64,000 nt of DNA from Chryseobacterium bernardetii. GTDB taxonomy: Bacteria; Bacteroidota; Bacteroidia; Flavobacteriales; Weeksellaceae. The position numbers were made by a program, and so were the translations under genes. The notes under the pieces were generated by a model that was not told the DNA's origin, did no database searches, and worked only from the letters and a program-made list of their open reading frames with translations. This document shows, piece by piece, positions 25,262 through 34,427 of the stretch (positions are counted from its first letter, which is position 1; every line of letters starts with the position of its first letter). Where the stretch lies: the NCBI RefSeq assembly GCF_003815975.1, contig NZ_CP033932.1, forward strand, positions 3,081,501 to 3,145,500, written 5' to 3'.

Positions 25262-26221
25262 ATGAAAGTTTTAGCTAATGACGGCCTGGACCAATCTGGA
25301 ATTGATGCATTAACAGAAAAAGGATTCGAGGTGATTACTGCAAAAGTTCCACAGGAATTTTTAGTAGATTATATTAACGAGCATCAGGTGCGTACTTTAC
25401 TGGTGAGAAGTGCTACACAGGTAAGAAAAGATATTATTGACAACTGCCCATCATTGGAGATCATCGGAAGAGGCGGTGTAGGAATGGATAATATTGATGT
25501 AGATTATGCAAGAGAAAAGGGTATTCATGTGATCAACACACCGGCTGCTTCTTCAGAATCCGTTGCTGAGCTGGTTTTTGCTCATTTATTTTCCGGAGCG
25601 AGATTTCTTCAGGACTCTAACAGAAAAATGCCTTTGGTAGGAGATACAGAGTTTGCAGGGCTTAAAAAAGCATATGCTGCAGGAATTGAATTGAGAGGAA
25701 AGACCATCGGAATTATCGGGATGGGAAGAATAGGCCAGGAAGTAGCAAGAATTGCTCTTGGACTGGGAATGAGAGTGATTGCAGCTGATAATAATGTAGG
25801 AAGAGCAAGCATTAAAGTGAAATTCTATAACAATCAGTTCATCAACGTAGATATCGAAACTGAACCTTTACAGGATGTTTTAAAACATTCAGATTTTATT
25901 ACCCTTCACGTTCCTGCTCAGAAAGACGGATATATGATTGGTAAGAATGAGTTTGAAATGATGAAGGATGGAGTAGCAATTGTAAACTGTTCCAGAGGTG
26001 GTGTGATTGATGAAACAGCTTTAATTGAAGCTTTGGATTCCGGTAAAGTGAAATTTGCAGGATTGGATGTTTTCATAAACGAGCCAACACCTTCTAAAGA
26101 AATCCTTACCCATTCTAAAATCTCTCTGACACCCCACACTGGTGCTTCTACACTTGAAGCTCAGGATAGAATCGGGCTTTCTCTGGCAGATCAGATTTCA
26201 AGCATTTTACAGATCCAGTAA
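25262..26221 (+). CDS. serA: D-3-phosphoglycerate dehydrogenase (short form)
   Basis: First step of serine synthesis: NAD-dependent oxidation of 3-phosphoglycerate. The 319-residue protein has the D-2-hydroxyacid dehydrogenase fold with GRGGVGMDNID (substrate and catalytic Arg region), the NAD loop GIIGMGRIGQEVA, NCSRGGVIDE, and catalytic His in LTPHTGAST. The C-terminal ACT regulatory domain of longer SerA proteins is absent, so feedback by serine is not expected. Other 2-hydroxyacid dehydrogenases share the fold; SerA is the likeliest. A terminator follows. Confidence 0.87.
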   Translation: MKVLANDGLDQSGIDALTEKGFEVITAKVPQEFLVDYINEHQVRTLLVRSATQVRKDIIDNCPSLEIIGRGGVGMDNIDVDYAREKGIHVINTPAASSESVAELVFAHLFSGARFLQDSNRKMPLVGDTEFAGLKKAYAAGIELRGKTIGIIGMGRIGQEVARIALGLGMRVIAADNNVGRASIKVKFYNNQFINVDIETEPLQDVLKHSDFITLHVPAQKDGYMIGKNEFEMMKDGVAIVNCSRGGVIDETALIEALDSGKVKFAGLDVFINEPTPSKEILTHSKISLTPHTGASTLEAQDRIGLSLADQISSILQIQ

Positions 26222-26244
26222 TTGGAATAATATTATAAAAAAGT

Positions 26245-26275
26245 AAAAGCACCTTCAAAAAGGTGCTTTTATATT
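26245..26275. terminator. Bidirectional terminator between serA and mscL
   Basis: AAAAGCACCT / AGGTGCTTTT, perfect 10-bp stem with a 6-nt loop. Confidence 0.85.
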
Positions 26276-26295
26276 TTTAAACTGTTAATGACAGA

Positions 26296-26676
26296 TTATA
26301 TGTTGCTTCTGCTTTTCAATAAATCTCTGATCTCAGCCAGTAGCTTCTGATCATCTGTAGGTCCAGCTGGAGCAGGAGCTTCTTTTTTGTTGATCTTGTT
26401 AGCACCCTTAATGATCCAGAAAAGAACCATAGCAATACACAGGAAGCTGATTATGGCAGAAAGGAAGTTTCCATAGGCAACACCATTCCAGGTAAGTTTA
26501 GCGATATTTTCTGCACCGGCTGCTTTAAGCGCAGGGTTTAAGATCAAAGGGGTTATAACGTCTTCCACTAGAGACGAAACAATTTTACCAAATGCTGCAC
26601 CAATGATTACACCAACAGCAAGATCGAGAACATTTCCTTTAAAGGCAAACTCTTTAAATTCCTTAACAAATCCCAT
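26296..26676 (-). CDS. mscL: Large-conductance mechanosensitive channel
   Basis: 126-residue inner-membrane channel that opens under membrane tension and releases solutes on osmotic downshock. TM1 has the family segment GNVLDLAVGVIIGAAFGKIV and the periplasmic loop and TM2 (FLCIAMVLFWIIKGANKI) follow; the C-terminal helix carries LLAEIRDLL. Single gene, divergent from nnrD. Confidence 0.95.
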   Translation of the reverse strand: MGFVKEFKEFAFKGNVLDLAVGVIIGAAFGKIVSSLVEDVITPLILNPALKAAGAENIAKLTWNGVAYGNFLSAIISFLCIAMVLFWIIKGANKINKKEAPAPAGPTDDQKLLAEIRDLLKSRSNI

Positions 26677-26706
26677 AATTTATATTTTTTTTAATTAGTA
26701 TATACA

Positions 26707-26714
26707 CAAAAATA
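26707..26714 (-). promoter_or_regulatory. -7 element for mscL
   Basis: TATTTTTG on the minus strand, 30 nt before ATG 26676. Confidence 0.5.
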
Positions 26715-26853
26715 TAATTAAAAAATTTAAAAAACGCTACTTTTTGTAGTTTTTTATCCATAAAACACGGATTTTTGTTGTAAATCGATACTATCTGTTT
26801 TAATAGAAATCGTAACTTTAATCTTATATTTTATCTCATTAATGATGTCCTTG

Positions 26854-26861
26854 TATTTTTG
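26854..26861 (+). promoter_or_regulatory. -7 element for nnrD/nnrE
   Basis: TATTTTTG, 61 nt upstream of ATG 26923. Confidence 0.45.
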
Positions 26862-26922
26862 TTGCCGAGGCTTCACTGTAATGAAATATCTTTTATAATT
26901 TATTTAAACGTCAGATTCACAC

Positions 26923-28437
26923 ATGAAAATTTTTACTGCCGCACAAATCAGAAGCTGGGATCAGTTTACCATATCCCGGGAACCCATATCTTCCATTCAA
27001 TTGATGGAAAGGGCTTCAGCAACTGTTGCCAATTGGATATCAGAACATTGTAAAGTTCGCAGAAAAGCCGTTGTTCTTTGTGGAAACGGAAATAATGGTG
27101 GTGACGGATTTGCCATAGCGAGAATGCTGTATATGAAAGGTTTTGACATTGATGTATTTGTTAATGATCCCAAAGGGAAATTCTCAGAAGATGCAGCATT
27201 GAATTTTAAAAGATTAAGGGAGATTTCAGGGGTTTCAGTGCGAACCTTCAGCCAGATTGAACAATATAGTTTTGATGATAAAACAATTATTATTGATGCT
27301 CTTTTCGGAACCGGATTATCAAGACCCCTAGCTGATGAGTATAAAGTATTGGTAGATAGGATCAATGAAAAAGATCATCTTAAAATAGCGGTAGATGTTC
27401 CGTCCGGGCTTTCTGCTGACGGACTGTTTGATGGTAATTCTAGTGTCCTAAAAGCAGATTATACACTAAGTTTTCAAAGCTGGAAAAGGAGTTTTCTCCA
27501 TCCGGAAACTGGAAAGTATACCGGTAAAGTAATCATTTTAGATATCGGACTTAGTGAAAAGTATAAGGAAGCAACAGAAACCAGCTATTTTTCGACTGAT
27601 GATTCCTTTGCGGGATCACTCTTTATCCCAAGAAATGATTTTGCTCACAAAGGAAATTATGGTAAAGCGGTTATTGCAGGGGGAAGTTATGGAAAGACCG
27701 GAGCAGCGGTATTAGCCACGAAATCTGCTTTGAAAACGGGGGCAGGGCTTACTTTTACATTGGCTCCTCAATGTGGGTATAACGTGTTGCAGACCTCTTG
27801 TCCGGAAGCCATGTTTATGGAAGGCGGAGACCGGTTCATTACTCATTTTGAGATTGACAATGATGCAACCATTGGAATTGGTCCGGGTTTGGGCATTCAT
27901 AGAGACACTCAAAAAGCTCTTTTCACTTTCCTTAAAGATTATCAAAATCCATTGGTATTGGATGCAGATGCATTAAATATTATTGCTGGGGAGAAAGATT
28001 TTCAGCTTATTCCAAGGCATTCAATTATTACTCCTCATCCCAAAGAGTTTGAAAGGCTGTTCGGCAAAACGGAAAATTCATTTGAAAGATTGGAATTGGC
28101 AAAGGAAAAAGCAAAAGAATTCAGTATTTATATTGTATTAAAAGATCACCATACACAGGTGGTGACCCCTGAAGGGAATGTTTACTACAATCTGACGGGC
28201 AATGCCGGGCTGGCTAAAGGCGGAAGCGGAGATATTCTGACCGGAATTCTGACTTCGCTTTTAGCCCAGGGATATTCTGCAAAACATTCCTGCATCGTGG
28301 GAGTATGGCTACATGGAAAAGCTGCTGATTTTGCCGCAGAAAAGCATTCAAAAGAGTCTATGCTTCCTACAGATGTAATTGATGAGCTGGGAAATGTTTT
28401 TAATGAACTAAATAGGAGAACAGAAAGGAATTTATAA
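26923..28437 (+). CDS. nnrDE: Bifunctional NAD(P)H-hydrate epimerase/ADP-dependent dehydratase
   Basis: 504-residue repair enzyme for hydrated NADH and NADPH. The N-terminal epimerase part (about 1-210) has VLCGNGNNGGDGFAIARML and DALFGTGLSRPL; the C-terminal ribokinase-like dehydratase part (about 230-500) has GKAVIAGGSYGKTGAAVLA, LDADALNI and GNAGLAKGGSGDILTGI, the ADP-binding and catalytic Asp segment. The fusion matches the E. coli YjeF organisation. Monocistronic. Confidence 0.94.
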   Translation: MKIFTAAQIRSWDQFTISREPISSIQLMERASATVANWISEHCKVRRKAVVLCGNGNNGGDGFAIARMLYMKGFDIDVFVNDPKGKFSEDAALNFKRLREISGVSVRTFSQIEQYSFDDKTIIIDALFGTGLSRPLADEYKVLVDRINEKDHLKIAVDVPSGLSADGLFDGNSSVLKADYTLSFQSWKRSFLHPETGKYTGKVIILDIGLSEKYKEATETSYFSTDDSFAGSLFIPRNDFAHKGNYGKAVIAGGSYGKTGAAVLATKSALKTGAGLTFTLAPQCGYNVLQTSCPEAMFMEGGDRFITHFEIDNDATIGIGPGLGIHRDTQKALFTFLKDYQNPLVLDADALNIIAGEKDFQLIPRHSIITPHPKEFERLFGKTENSFERLELAKEKAKEFSIYIVLKDHHTQVVTPEGNVYYNLTGNAGLAKGGSGDILTGILTSLLAQGYSAKHSCIVGVWLHGKAADFAAEKHSKESMLPTDVIDELGNVFNELNRRTERNL

Positions 28438-28528
28438 TTAAAGCAGGTAGAAATTAAATAAATTAAGTTTAATAAACAGTTTTTTTTAATCTCAATAAGG
28501 ATGGTATAAAGTTATTTAAATCTAAACG

Positions 28529-28563
28529 AAAAAAGGCAGATTTGTTACAAATCTGCCTTTTTA
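28529..28563. terminator. Bidirectional terminator between nnrDE and lgt
   Basis: AAAAGGCAGATTTG / CAAATCTGCCTTTT stem with a 3-nt loop and flanking A and T runs. Confidence 0.85.
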
Positions 28564-28590
28564 TATTTTTTAATGGACTGTATAGTCTTA

Positions 28591-29859
28591 TTATTCAGGT
28601 TTTGCGTTTTCTGCTTCCGTAATTTTAAACTTCTTGGAAACAACCATAATGATAACTCCGGCAATCATAAATGGAATAGAAAGAACCTGGCCGGTATTTA
28701 AACCTCCGATCTGAATAAATTCATCGCCTTGAGGCTCTTTAAGGAACTCAACAAAGAATCTGATCGCCCAAAGAATGATAAAAAATAATCCGAATAGCCA
28801 TCCTTGCTGGTATTTTTTATCTGTTTTTCTGTAAAGAATCCATAATAAAATGAATAGGGCAACATATCCTGCAGCTTCAAATAGCTGGCTCGGATAACGC
28901 GGAACTGTAAGTCCATATTCGCTGCTTTGCTGTGGGAAAAGCAGTGCAAAAGGTGAATTAGGATCAGCTGGTTTTCCTACAATTTCAGAATTGAAAAAGT
29001 TCCCCATTCTTACAAATGCGCCTCCTAAAGCTACTACGATCCCTAATCTGTCGTATACCCAGAAAGGATTTTTCTTGATAATTTTATAGGAATAATAAAG
29101 CGTGGTAAGGATCAATGCTATCGTTGCTCCATGGCTTGCCAGTCCGGAAAATCCGGTGAATTTGATACCGTTTTTAGTGCTGATTGGTAAAAATACACTC
29201 CAGAAGTCTTCTTTAAACAGTTCTGGCTGATAGAAAATAACATGTCCTAATCTTGCTCCAAGAATAGTTCCTATTAATGTCCATGTGAAAAGAGGTTCAA
29301 GATATTTCTGGTTAACATGATCAATTTTAAAGATTCTGGTCATTAAAACATATCCAAAACCAAATGCAAAGACGAACATTAAACTATAGAAGTGTAACGT
29401 AAATATTCCGATATGAATACCTTTTGAAGGATCCCAGATTTTAAAAGATGTTTTAAGTTCTACTTTATCAGCATCAGAGATCGGTTTTGCAGACTTTACT
29501 GCATATTTGAATGTGGTGATGTTATCTTTTGTAGGGGCTGTATCTATTAACTTGAAGCTTTTATCCAGAAATTGGTATTGCGAATCCTTGAATCTTGCCA
29601 GTATGGAAACACCGTAGTTATAGTAAGCAGGTTCAAAATTGGATTCGTTCAGGATAACAAGAACATTATCTTTAATACCTCTGTCCGGAAAAGCAGCCAG
29701 GTCTCCCATTTCTGTAGTGGAATAGATCTTCACGGGGACATCATTTCCATTGATATCTAAAGTTCCGTCAGATAAACCTCCGGGATATTCCTGTGCGAAA
29801 AGGCACTGAGTAACCAATGCAAATATAACAAGGTAAATTCTGAAAAAAATATTACTCAT
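28591..29859 (-). CDS. lgt: Prolipoprotein diacylglyceryl transferase with an extra N-terminal exported domain
   Basis: Transfers diacylglyceryl from phosphatidylglycerol to the lipobox cysteine of prolipoproteins in the inner membrane. The Lgt core fills about residues 147-415: GARLGHVIFY (201-210), SHG with His243, RMGNFFNSEIVG (Arg284) and RFFVEFLKEPQ near the end. Lgt is normally about 270-290 residues; this one has 422 because of an extra N-terminal unit: a signal peptide (1-23, ending LFAQ) and a beta-rich soluble domain (about 24-146) that should lie in the periplasm. It follows yidD after 31 bp on the same strand. A lipoprotein maturation role is certain; the extra domain is unexplained. 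Confidence 0.93.
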   Translation of the reverse strand: MSNIFFRIYLVIFALVTQCLFAQEYPGGLSDGTLDINGNDVPVKIYSTTEMGDLAAFPDRGIKDNVLVILNESNFEPAYYNYGVSILARFKDSQYQFLDKSFKLIDTAPTKDNITTFKYAVKSAKPISDADKVELKTSFKIWDPSKGIHIGIFTLHFYSLMFVFAFGFGYVLMTRIFKIDHVNQKYLEPLFTWTLIGTILGARLGHVIFYQPELFKEDFWSVFLPISTKNGIKFTGFSGLASHGATIALILTTLYYSYKIIKKNPFWVYDRLGIVVALGGAFVRMGNFFNSEIVGKPADPNSPFALLFPQQSSEYGLTVPRYPSQLFEAAGYVALFILLWILYRKTDKKYQQGWLFGLFFIILWAIRFFVEFLKEPQGDEFIQIGGLNTGQVLSIPFMIAGVIIMVVSKKFKITEAENAKPE

Positions 29860-29890
29860 TTTTCTATTGATTTAATAGTTTGTTGTTTTT

Positions 29891-30142
29891 TTATTGATGT
29901 TTATGTTTTGGTGGAACAGGATCGTAGCCGCTTCCTCCCCATGGATGACATCGTAAAATCCTTTTCAATCCCAGCCAGAACCCTTTAAATATACCATGAA
30001 CCTGCAAAGATTCTATCATATAATGAGAGCAGGTAGGCTCGTAACGGCAATTTTTAGGAAGTAAGGGCGAGATAAACCATTGGTAAAATTTTATCAAAAT
30101 TACCATAGGAAACGTAATGATTTTATTAAATGTAAGTTTCAA
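29891..30142 (-). CDS. yidD: Membrane protein insertion efficiency factor YidD
   Basis: Small amphipathic protein that helps YidC-dependent membrane insertion. Family motifs are complete: [21 protein letters not shown] with the paired cysteines, then [20 protein letters not shown]. The 83-residue form begins at a TTG (30142), immediately after a -7 element at 30150-30157; the first ATG at 30106 would give 71 residues and still keep every conserved motif, so the start is not settled. It precedes lgt in the same direction. Confidence 0.9.
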   Translation of the reverse strand: MKLTFNKIITFPMVILIKFYQWFISPLLPKNCRYEPTCSHYMIESLQVHGIFKGFWLGLKRILRCHPWGGSGYDPVPPKHKHQ

Positions 30143-30149
30143 AACAATG

Positions 30150-30157
30150 CAAAAATA
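30150..30157 (-). promoter_or_regulatory. -7 element for yidD-lgt
   Basis: TATTTTTG on the minus strand. Its position implies transcription starts at about 30143-30146, which would make the TTG start nearly leaderless and leaves 37-40 nt of leader before the ATG at 30106. Confidence 0.5.
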
Positions 30158-30180
30158 GGGTAAAAAAATGAAAATTAGTT

Positions 30181-30188
30181 TAATTTTG
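30181..30188 (+). promoter_or_regulatory. -7 element for rarA
   Basis: TAATTTTG, 54 nt upstream of the rarA start codon. Confidence 0.5.
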
Positions 30189-30242
30189 TTAGAAGTTTCA
30201 GACCATAGAAATCTGAAATATAGATCTTAAAAATAAAATACT

Positions 30243-31520
30243 TTGAATCAAAATATTCCATTAGCCGAGAAATTAAGACCTAAAACCCTGGATGAAGTTT
30301 TGGGGCAGGAGCATCTTACCGGTGAAAAAGGGACGATCAGAAAAATGATCAACAATAACACTCTGAATTCTCTGATCTTTTGGGGGCCTCCGGGAACAGG
30401 AAAAACCACATTGGCAGAAATTATCTCCGAAAGCTCAGGACGGAAATTTTATAAGCTTTCCGCCGTTTCTTCAGGAGTGAAAGATGTTCGAGACGTAATT
30501 GAAGATGCTAAAAAACAGAATTTATTTTCCGGGAAATCTCCCATTTTATTTATTGATGAGATTCACCGCTTTAATAAGTCTCAGCAGGACTCTTTGTTGC
30601 ATGCTGTAGAAAAAGGCTGGATTGTTTTGATAGGTGCTACTACCGAAAATCCAAGTTTTGAGGTGGTTTCCGCTTTATTGTCCAGAAGCCAGGTGTATAT
30701 TCTGAAAGCTCTAAGTTATGAAAAGCTTGAAGAACTCATTGATATTGCTTCCGAAAGGTATAATAAAGACGAAGGGGCAGATTTTAAAATTCTTGAAAAA
30801 GAAGCACTGATACAGTATTCCGGAGGAGATGCCAGAAAGCTTATTAATTCTGTAGAATTGGTTTTAAATCAGTATAAAAATACAGATACGAAGGAGATTC
30901 TTAATTCAGATGTGCTGGAAGTTCTTCAGGAGACAATGGCACTTTATGATAAAAATGGTGAGCAGCATTATGATATTATTTCAGCCTTCATTAAGTCAAT
31001 GCGCGGAAGTGATCCTAACGGAGCGGTATATTGGCTGGCGAGAATGCTTGTAGGAGGTGAGGATATTAAGTTTATTGCAAGAAGAATGCTTATTCTGGCA
31101 GCGGAGGATATAGGGTTGGCCAATCCTAATGCGCTGGTGATTGCCAATAACTGTTTTCAGGCTATCAATGTGATCGGAAACCCTGAAGCAAGGATTATTC
31201 TGAGTGAAACAGCTGTATATCTTGCCGTTTCTCCTAAGAGTAATTCTGCATATATGGCTATTAATGAAGCAATGGCATTGGTGAAGCAAACAGGAAACTT
31301 ACCTGTACCTCTTCATTTAAGAAATGCCCCTACAAAACTGATGAAGGATCTTGATTATGGTAAGGAGTATAAATATGCCCATTCTTATGAAGGTAATTTT
31401 GTAGATCAGGATTTTCTTCCCCAGGAAATCAAAGATGTGAAACTGTATGAACCGGGAAACAATTCCACAGAAAAAAAGATTTATGAAGAACTGAAGAAAA
31501 AGTGGGGAAAGAAATATTAA
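30243..31520 (+). CDS. rarA: Replication-associated recombination protein A (MgsA/RarA)
   Basis: 425-residue AAA+ ATPase related to clamp loaders that acts at stalled replication forks. Walker A is GPPGTGKTTLAE, Walker B ILFIDEIHRFNKSQQD, sensor region IGATTENPSFEV, and the C-terminal tetramerisation domain has RGSDPNGAVYWLARML and AEDIGLANP. Translation starts at a TTG (30243): the family N-terminus NQNIPLAEKLRPKTLDEVLG begins right there and no ATG is available before the conserved region. Confidence 0.93.
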   Translation: MNQNIPLAEKLRPKTLDEVLGQEHLTGEKGTIRKMINNNTLNSLIFWGPPGTGKTTLAEIISESSGRKFYKLSAVSSGVKDVRDVIEDAKKQNLFSGKSPILFIDEIHRFNKSQQDSLLHAVEKGWIVLIGATTENPSFEVVSALLSRSQVYILKALSYEKLEELIDIASERYNKDEGADFKILEKEALIQYSGGDARKLINSVELVLNQYKNTDTKEILNSDVLEVLQETMALYDKNGEQHYDIISAFIKSMRGSDPNGAVYWLARMLVGGEDIKFIARRMLILAAEDIGLANPNALVIANNCFQAINVIGNPEARIILSETAVYLAVSPKSNSAYMAINEAMALVKQTGNLPVPLHLRNAPTKLMKDLDYGKEYKYAHSYEGNFVDQDFLPQEIKDVKLYEPGNNSTEKKIYEELKKKWGKKY

Positions 31521-31522
31521 AT

Positions 31523-31557
31523 AAAAAAGGATAGTGTAAAAACGCTATCCTTTTTTT
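31523..31557. terminator. Bidirectional terminator after rarA
   Basis: AAGGATAG / CTATCCTT stem within A and T runs, 10-nt loop. Confidence 0.8.
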
Positions 31558-31568
31558 GTATTGTTAAA

Positions 31569-31988
31569 TTACTTCGTTGTGTAAATAAAGTAAGTTGGCT
31601 TTCCGTTGTGATCCTTTTTTTCTGTCTTTGCCATAATATCTGTGAAGATTTTAGTAGATGAATCGGTAAATTCATACCCATCAATAAAAACGGAATTATC
31701 TGCAGGAATATCAACCTGCTTATTTAGCTGTGCTAAAGATATCCTATCAAGAATATTTTTTTTACTAAGTTTATATACAGTGACCCCGCTGGAAAAAACA
31801 GAACTGTATTTTTTCAAATTGGCAGGCAGGCTGGCTGCGGTATTGTAAACTTTCAAAACCTGCATGCTTGGTTTCGCAGACTTGAACAGATCTTCTGTTC
31901 CAATCATATTATCAGCTATAGCAAGCTTTTTTTGTGCAAATAAAGTTGCAGATGACAGTATTAAAAAAGAATAGAGTATTTTTTTCAT
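31569..31988 (-). CDS. Exported hypothetical protein
   Basis: 139 residues with a signal peptide (about 1-18, ending LFAQ). The mature part begins KKLAIADNMIGTEDLFKSAKPS and has a Ser/Asp/Lys-rich composition with short beta strands; no family was recognised. The phrase NSVFIDGYEF and a conserved-looking C-terminus (GKPTYFIYTTK) suggest a small folded domain. Single gene, convergent with rarA. Confidence 0.7.
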   Translation of the reverse strand: MKKILYSFLILSSATLFAQKKLAIADNMIGTEDLFKSAKPSMQVLKVYNTAASLPANLKKYSSVFSSGVTVYKLSKKNILDRISLAQLNKQVDIPADNSVFIDGYEFTDSSTKIFTDIMAKTEKKDHNGKPTYFIYTTK

Positions 31989-32102
31989 AATCAGAATATG
32001 TAACTGTTAAAAACGTGATAAATATAGTTATTTTTTGTAAAATGTGAATTAAATATTAAAATGTTTTGCATTTTATTTACAAATGCAAACTTTTAAAGCC
32101 AA

Positions 32103-34319
32103 TTATAATTCCTGTTTTTTTTCTTTAGTGTCAACCATATTTTTGATAATCTTTTTAAGACGCTGAAAAGTAAATGAACTTAACAATAAAATGATCCCAA
32201 GAGCAATGAATGCACTGATTCTTGAAATATTATCCATTTGCCACACATCATAACCGTAAAGTTTTAAAGCCATCAGACCAATCAGGGCAAAGCCAACTTT
32301 GTTGTATTCCTGGATGTTTTTCCTTAATCCTATATAAATAAACAGGCTCGCAAGGATAGTCCAGATGATAGGCAAGTAAAGTATATTGAAATGATTTTTT
32401 ACGGCATAAGAATCAGTTAGGTTGTGCGATGTGGCCAATACATACAAGTGATGGAGTTCATAGCTGATGGAAACAGTGAATGCTAAAGAAATGATCCAGT
32501 ATGATATTTTTGAATGATGAAATGCTGTATCAGGAATAATTTTTAGTGATACATATATAAAAGGTATCCATTGAAGTAAATGCAGTATATAGAAACTGTT
32601 ATGAAGCTGTTTAGATATGATATCTGTAACTACTGATGTGGTGGCAACAGAAATATTGACCATTACAAAGAAGAATAACAGGTAGATTAGTCCGGTTTGA
32701 AGATCTTTGGCAATACTCAGTTTCTTTCTGAAAAATAACAAGATGAAAATATAATAAATACTGTATAATAACCCTACACTGGTTATAGCAGCCCATGGCA
32801 TGCTATTAATATGATAAATAATTTCAAGAAGTATAGCCGTATAAATAACCCCATAGCTTGCAGCTGTAATGAGGTCTTCAAAAAAAGTATGCGTCCCTGT
32901 TTCTGTTTCTTTGCTGCTTTTTAATAGATATAAATTGATTCCGATGGAAACAGTAGTTACCAGGCTTGTTAAAAATACAGGATTGAATATAATGCTGAGC
33001 TTGGTGGCGTTGAAATATTCACACCACGTAATAAGCTGCGCAAAAATAACCAAAGGGAAAAGCACATAAAAACATACTTTAAAAATTTTATAGCCAGTTT
33101 TTTTCCATATATAAAGAAGTAAAGTGGCTTCTATGGCCCAAACACTGGTAATAAGGTGGGCTTTGAACTGTAAAGCAACAGCTATTGTAATCAAGCTGAC
33201 TGTTATTCCCGCAAAAACAGAAAATGAAATACCAAGGTTTCTTTTTCTGTATTCCCTGAAAAGAAGGAAGGCATTTACCAATGCAAAAATTAAAGGGAAG
33301 ATGATAACAGGTTCATATTGTAATTCATTGAAGATATAAGTGAGACCTATAATACTTGAACAGTTAACAAGGGCGAGCATTAAGATGTCCGGAACAGCAA
33401 GTTCATTTTTCCTGAAGTAATGATGAAGGGCAAAAGTGTAGAAAATAACATAACTGATAAGATAAAAAGTAATGCTTAAAAGCTCAGGAAGATTTGCTGT
33501 CCAGTAAAAAAGATATATGCTGGTAAAAATATATGCTGTCCATCCCACACTTCTCCACTGCTGAAGGAAAGCAACGGCCAGCATTCCTATATTTAATAAG
33601 GTAATATAAGTGAAAAGAAATATGTAATTATTTTCTCCTGTACTAATCATTAAAGGTGCTGTAAAACCGCCAATCAGTGAAAAAATAATTAAAATTTCAC
33701 TTCTGTAATAATAGGAAAGCAGGATGGCAGCGGCAGTAATTGCTGAAGTAATGACAAAAGCAATATTCTGGCTGAAAAGATGATATTCTCTGAAAGCGAT
33801 TGTTGTTGTGAAATATAAAACGGCAATCCCTCCTCCGGTGATGATGGAAGCAAAAGTTTTATAATTTTTTCGGAGAAAATGTCCTGTAAGTATAATTATT
33901 GTTCCGGTACCAAAACCAATTCCTGCTCTCGCAGTTTCTCCGATCCAGTTTTTATCAATGGCGTATTTTACAAAGTAGCCTATTCCGAGAACTAAAGTAA
34001 AAATTCCAATAACAGTAAGGATATTCTGTTTTAAAAATTCAAAAACAGGATCTAGCCAGTCTTTTTGAAGCTTTGACGGTTCTTCTCTGTTTCTGCTGGG
34101 GAGAATAGCTTTTCCGTGGGATTCATGAATTGGTGTTGGCGAAGTAATGGTTTCTTCAGACGTAATTGCTTCCTGCGGGATCTCAGGATGTATCGTTTGT
34201 TTATTGATCTTTGAAGTAAGGTCAGATACCTCTTTTTCAAGTTTCCGGATCTTGGTGTTCAGGTTGCTGAAAATGATGGCAATAATTATGATCAGGATCA
34301 CCGCAAGATACTCATTCAT
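32103..34319 (-). CDS. DUF2339 multi-span membrane protein
   Basis: 738 residues: a short N-terminal helix (about 3-18), a coiled-coil/linker (20-95), then about twenty or more transmembrane helices to the C-terminus. The first conserved membrane block reads TVIGIFTLVLGIGYFVKYAIDKNWIGETARAGIGFGTGTIIILTGH-like text (positions 100-150), which is the DUF2339 signature. Function is unknown; the family is often near cell-envelope genes. It is monocistronic. Confidence 0.85.
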   Translation of the reverse strand: MNEYLAVILIIIIAIIFSNLNTKIRKLEKEVSDLTSKINKQTIHPEIPQEAITSEETITSPTPIHESHGKAILPSRNREEPSKLQKDWLDPVFEFLKQNILTVIGIFTLVLGIGYFVKYAIDKNWIGETARAGIGFGTGTIIILTGHFLRKNYKTFASIITGGGIAVLYFTTTIAFREYHLFSQNIAFVITSAITAAAILLSYYYRSEILIIFSLIGGFTAPLMISTGENNYIFLFTYITLLNIGMLAVAFLQQWRSVGWTAYIFTSIYLFYWTANLPELLSITFYLISYVIFYTFALHHYFRKNELAVPDILMLALVNCSSIIGLTYIFNELQYEPVIIFPLIFALVNAFLLFREYRKRNLGISFSVFAGITVSLITIAVALQFKAHLITSVWAIEATLLLYIWKKTGYKIFKVCFYVLFPLVIFAQLITWCEYFNATKLSIIFNPVFLTSLVTTVSIGINLYLLKSSKETETGTHTFFEDLITAASYGVIYTAILLEIIYHINSMPWAAITSVGLLYSIYYIFILLFFRKKLSIAKDLQTGLIYLLFFFVMVNISVATTSVVTDIISKQLHNSFYILHLLQWIPFIYVSLKIIPDTAFHHSKISYWIISLAFTVSISYELHHLYVLATSHNLTDSYAVKNHFNILYLPIIWTILASLFIYIGLRKNIQEYNKVGFALIGLMALKLYGYDVWQMDNISRISAFIALGIILLLSSFTFQRLKKIIKNMVDTKEKKQEL

Positions 34320-34367
34320 TACATAGTTTTTATCAAATATAAAGAATTTTAAAATGGTGCTGAAAAA

Positions 34368-34398
34368 TTAACCCATCGTGATAGGGACGATGGGTTAA
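34368..34398 (-). terminator. Terminator of the 34428-35135 gene
   Basis: Perfect 12-bp stem TTAACCCATCGT / ACGATGGGTTAA with a 7-nt loop; a T run follows on the minus strand. Confidence 0.8.
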
Positions 34399-34427
34399 CG
34401 ATATAGATAACTAACAATATGTTCTTA

